Below are positions 61,283 to 64,000 of a DNA stretch of 64,000 nucleotides, in pieces. Under the pieces are notes generated by a model. The model had not been told where the DNA came from and searched no databases. It was given only the letters and a program-made list of their open reading frames with translations. A program made the position numbers and the translations under genes. The stretch comes from Sweltsa coloradensis (taxonomy: Eukaryota > Arthropoda > Insecta > Plecoptera > Chloroperlidae). Numbering within the stretch: the first letter of the stretch is position 1; each line of letters starts with the position of its first letter. The stretch covers positions 62,001 through 126,000 of the forward strand of contig JAMZAV010001458.1 in the NCBI GenBank assembly GCA_024449915.1, in the 5' to 3' direction.

Positions 61283-61284
61283 CT

Positions 61285-62230
61285 GCAACAGAAAATTATT
61301 TACGAGATTGTCTTTCACACATTCGATAACATTTTCCAATTTATTTATTTTATTTTATTGTTCTTACACATTGATGCGTTATTGTTTGCTAGAAATGGGC
61401 ACAGCCCCATTCACATTAAGTGTCCAGCAACGTATTAAATACTTATACTAATACATTGCAATTAAATAAATTTAAAACACATTGTATATACTGTTTGTAC
61501 AATGTGTTTTATTGTGTATATAATTTATGACCTAGTTTTATTGAGATAGAATAAATTGAATATTAAAATATAATTACAAAATAAGCACATTAAGTATTCC
61601 GTGAGAATTGTATCATTTAGGATTTAGTTCTCGTGAAACAGAATTGTGCCTCGTCGCTAGAACGGATCCAAAGTCACAGTCAACACATTCCTAGGCCAAG
61701 TGTTCTTTCTTAGGATAATCAATATGTGTGTAAACTAAGTGTAACATTTAATTATTAGCAGTCTCTTCATCGTGCAGCTTAGTATTATACCCCCTAAATA
61801 CAAAAAATATTGTAAAAAAAACAACAAAAACGGCAGTTATGCTCTCCTTCAAAAGTCTTCGGCAGTGAATGCTATTCACTGCCGAAGAAAGCACTTGCAA
61901 AGGAAAAGTAGTCTTACGCAAACTAAAAACTTACAAAAAAGCTCATCCATCAACGCGGCGGTACTTAAGCGTTTTCCTAGTAATAAGAATACAAAGCACA
62001 TATAATACAAGTAAGAGCTGTGTACAAACTCTACAAGGTAGATCCAACAAATAACCAGCGGACTAAGACAGAGCAGTGTTTACTAGATTGTCTGGTTGCC
62101 GCCCAGTGATGGAGCTCGCAACTTGAGTTAGGTGTCCTGTATCATTGCTGTGATCAGTTTGACATGAACAATATTAAATAATTATATATCTGATATAATT
62201 ATATATATATGAGTCAAGATTATTTGGACT
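61285..62230. other. Channel intron with repeat scraps
   Basis: Holds a SINE family 1 scrap (61,648-61,702), the end of the 25.3-kb fold-back (61,795-61,885) and an E3 terminus (61,886-61,982, ending GCGTTTTCCTAGT). No TM1-type exon seen on the minus strand. Confidence 0.55.
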
Positions 62231-62236
62231 AAACTG

Positions 62237-63316
62237 TTTGATTGGGCCAAGGCATTCGATCGAGTACCACACAAGCGCTTACTAATGAAACTCCAACGCT
62301 ACAATATAACCGGCTCTATTCTGAAGTGGACGCAAAGCTTCCTGACACGGCGAATTATGAAAGTAATCTACGATGGGGTTTCATCATCCGAGTTTCACGT
62401 TACATCTGGGGTACCCCAGGGCTCTGTCCTTGGGCCTTTGTTTTTTACTTTATATATGTTAGACCTCCCGCAGTGTGTTAAATCGGAAATCAAGCAGTAT
62501 GCGGACGACTGCACTCTGTATCGGGTCATTGCGGGCCCTGAAGATGAACGTGTGCTGCAGAGTGATCTCGATAATATTCAGTTGTGGTGCCAGTTAAACT
62601 TTATGGCTTTAAATGAAAAAAAATGTCATCACTTACAAGTAACCAAATCTAAACATCGTCCTTTGTCAGTTTATTCAATCAATAGAAAAGTGTTAAAAAC
62701 CATGCAATCTGTGAACATTTTAGGGTAACAGTGTCAAATGATTTAAAGTGGAACACTCATACTGAGGTTATTAGGAACAAAGCTGCAAAACTTGTAGGCT
62801 TTCTCTCTAGAACTGTTCATGGTGCCAGGCCAATGGTAAAACGGACATTATATTTAAGTCTGATAAGATCCGTTATGTCCTTTGGATGTCCTGCGTGGCA
62901 TCCGTCATCCAAAGTAAATATGCTTAAACTCGAAGCCATTCAAAATCGTGCAACTAAATTTATCACCGGGAGAAGGGATTGTGACAGTCAGAAAAGGTTA
63001 GACTTGAGTAATTTACTATCATTTGAAAATCATGTTAAGGAAATTGATATTGTGTTCTTAAGAAAAATGTTCTGTAACGAAGTTGACCTAGACCCTCTAA
63101 CCCGAGTCAAATTAAGCTACCGTTCAGTACGATATGGCAGAGGGGTGACACTTTTGTCCTCCTTTCGCAAGAACATCACAATACCAAAATGGATTTTACT
63201 ACAGGTCAGTAACATTATTTAATGGTCTTGATAATGATGTAAAACAGATCCGATCTACACACCAATTTCAAAAACAGCTGAGGCAATCATTACTGGACAG
63301 TCAGACCACTCAATAA
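62237..63316 (+). pseudogene. Non-LTR reverse transcriptase, 5' truncated, two frameshifts
   Basis: Reads FDWAKAFDRVPHKRLLMKLQ, SGVPQGSVLGPLFFTLYM, KQYADDCTLYRV (catalytic YADD) and WCQLNFMALNEKKCHHLQVT. A frameshift near 62,725 leads to SNDLKWNTHTEVIRNKAAKL and VKRTLYLSLIRSVMSFGCPA; a second near 63,190 leads to YYRSVTLFNGLDNDVKQIRS and TAA at 63,314-63,316. The best preserved retroelement of the window. The (CA)n at 63,320-63,390 and (TAA)n at 63,700-63,718 mark its 3' region; a TAA tail is known for I-type elements. Confidence 0.92.
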
Positions 63317-63319
63317 CAC

Positions 63320-63720
63320 ACTTGCACACACACACACACATAACATACACATAACATACACATACTCAATCACACACACACACACACGCATATGAACACG
63401 CACAAACACAAACACTCATTTAAATCCATAAGAATAGCAAGTTATTTTGTTGTAAATTAACTGTACATTTTCGCTTGTTATGAACGTCCAAATACTCGTT
63501 TCAACTGTAATTATCTTGTTGCTATGTATATAGTATATTAATAATAATCCTGTAATATAGCTTTATTTATGTGTAAGGTACCTGGTAGTAAGACACAATT
63601 GTGTAATGGGGCGTTGCTCTGATTCTTACTTCCATCAATGTGCATTGTATAAGAGTTATTACATGTATTAATCTGTACTATGTAATTACATTGAAAATAA
63701 ATAATAATAATAATAATATC
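63320..63720 (+). repeat. 3' untranslated region of the retroelement with (CA)n and (TAA)n
   Basis: CACA-rich stretch directly after the stop, then AT-rich DNA to AAATAAATAATAATAATAAT at 63,695-63,718, the likely tail and insertion edge. Confidence 0.65.
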
Positions 63721-63904
63721 AAGATTTGAACACAAAATGACGATTAAACACAAGAATAAAGATTCGCGTTCGGTGGTTTCTTCCGCGAAAAATATAGATT
63801 ATACTCCCTGATTTGCTGTTCCTGATTTTTGGCAAACCTCATTTTCGTTTGAGTGGGATCGTCTAATAAATTAGTTTTTTTCTTTTCGTTTTTCTTTTCG
63901 TTTT

Positions 63905-63921
63905 TCTTTTGTGATGATTTT

Positions 63922-63954
<33 letters not shown>

Positions 63955-63965
63955 TTTTCATTTCA
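63905..63965. repeat. (TTTC)n microsatellite
   Basis: About ten TTTC units with interruptions near the window end. Confidence 0.85.
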
Positions 63966-64000
63966 TTTCTTTTCATTCCCACCCTTTTTTTATATTTGAT

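Overview
The window looks like nuclear DNA of an insect, most likely a hemipteran (the order is inference). It is AT-rich, has introns of kilobases, and is densely packed with short interspersed and fold-back repeats. Nothing bacterial or viral is present. The ordinary coding content lies in short exons, all on the minus strand, which I assembled by matching splice sites, intron phases and family motifs.

Three genes can be supported, listed in transcription order from the high-coordinate side. (1) A pickpocket-type DEG/ENaC sodium channel has eight exons between 61,282 and 39,683. The N-terminus and first membrane segment lie outside the window or were not found. The assigned exons are open and all junction phases agree. 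(2) A secreted trypsin-like serine protease has a signal-peptide exon at 32,930-32,855 and five catalytic exons from 18,526 to 12,486. The triad and Asp189 are present, but a one-base frameshift follows the GDSGG motif. (3) A secreted Ig-like protein has a signal-peptide exon at 7,616-7,565 and two phase 1-1 Ig-like exons at 5,414-5,049 and 1,481-1,166. The last exon also carries a one-base frameshift.

The rest is mostly mobile DNA. There are fragments of non-LTR reverse transcriptases at about 14.3, 15.6, 16.3, 17.2, 35.8, 37.7, 56.9 and 62.2-63.3 kb, and one retropepsin fragment at 8.5 kb. Several tRNA-headed SINE families occur, some as inverted pairs. Terminal-inverted-repeat elements are common, three types with visible target-site duplications. 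Large palindromes lie at 0.5, 20.9-23.0, 25.3-26.5, 37.9, 41.4 and 51.7 kb. One superfamily of repeats shares the terminus ACTAGG(G/A)AAACGC.

The most unusual structures are: a 78-bp tandem array that has multiplied the 3' end and splice donor of a channel exon (60.6-61.2 kb); a fold-back transposon built from opposed minisatellite arrays with a 10-bp target duplication inside the channel gene (49.9-50.6 kb); tRNA-like SINE heads enclosed in inverted copies of their own tails (37.4 kb, also 42 and 51 kb); and an exon-like segment shared between 59.3 kb and a decayed copy at 4.0 kb, both attached to the same repeat sequence.

Gene calls rest on reading motifs by eye; no alignment or database search was possible. 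Repeat boundaries are approximate unless a target-site duplication is given.
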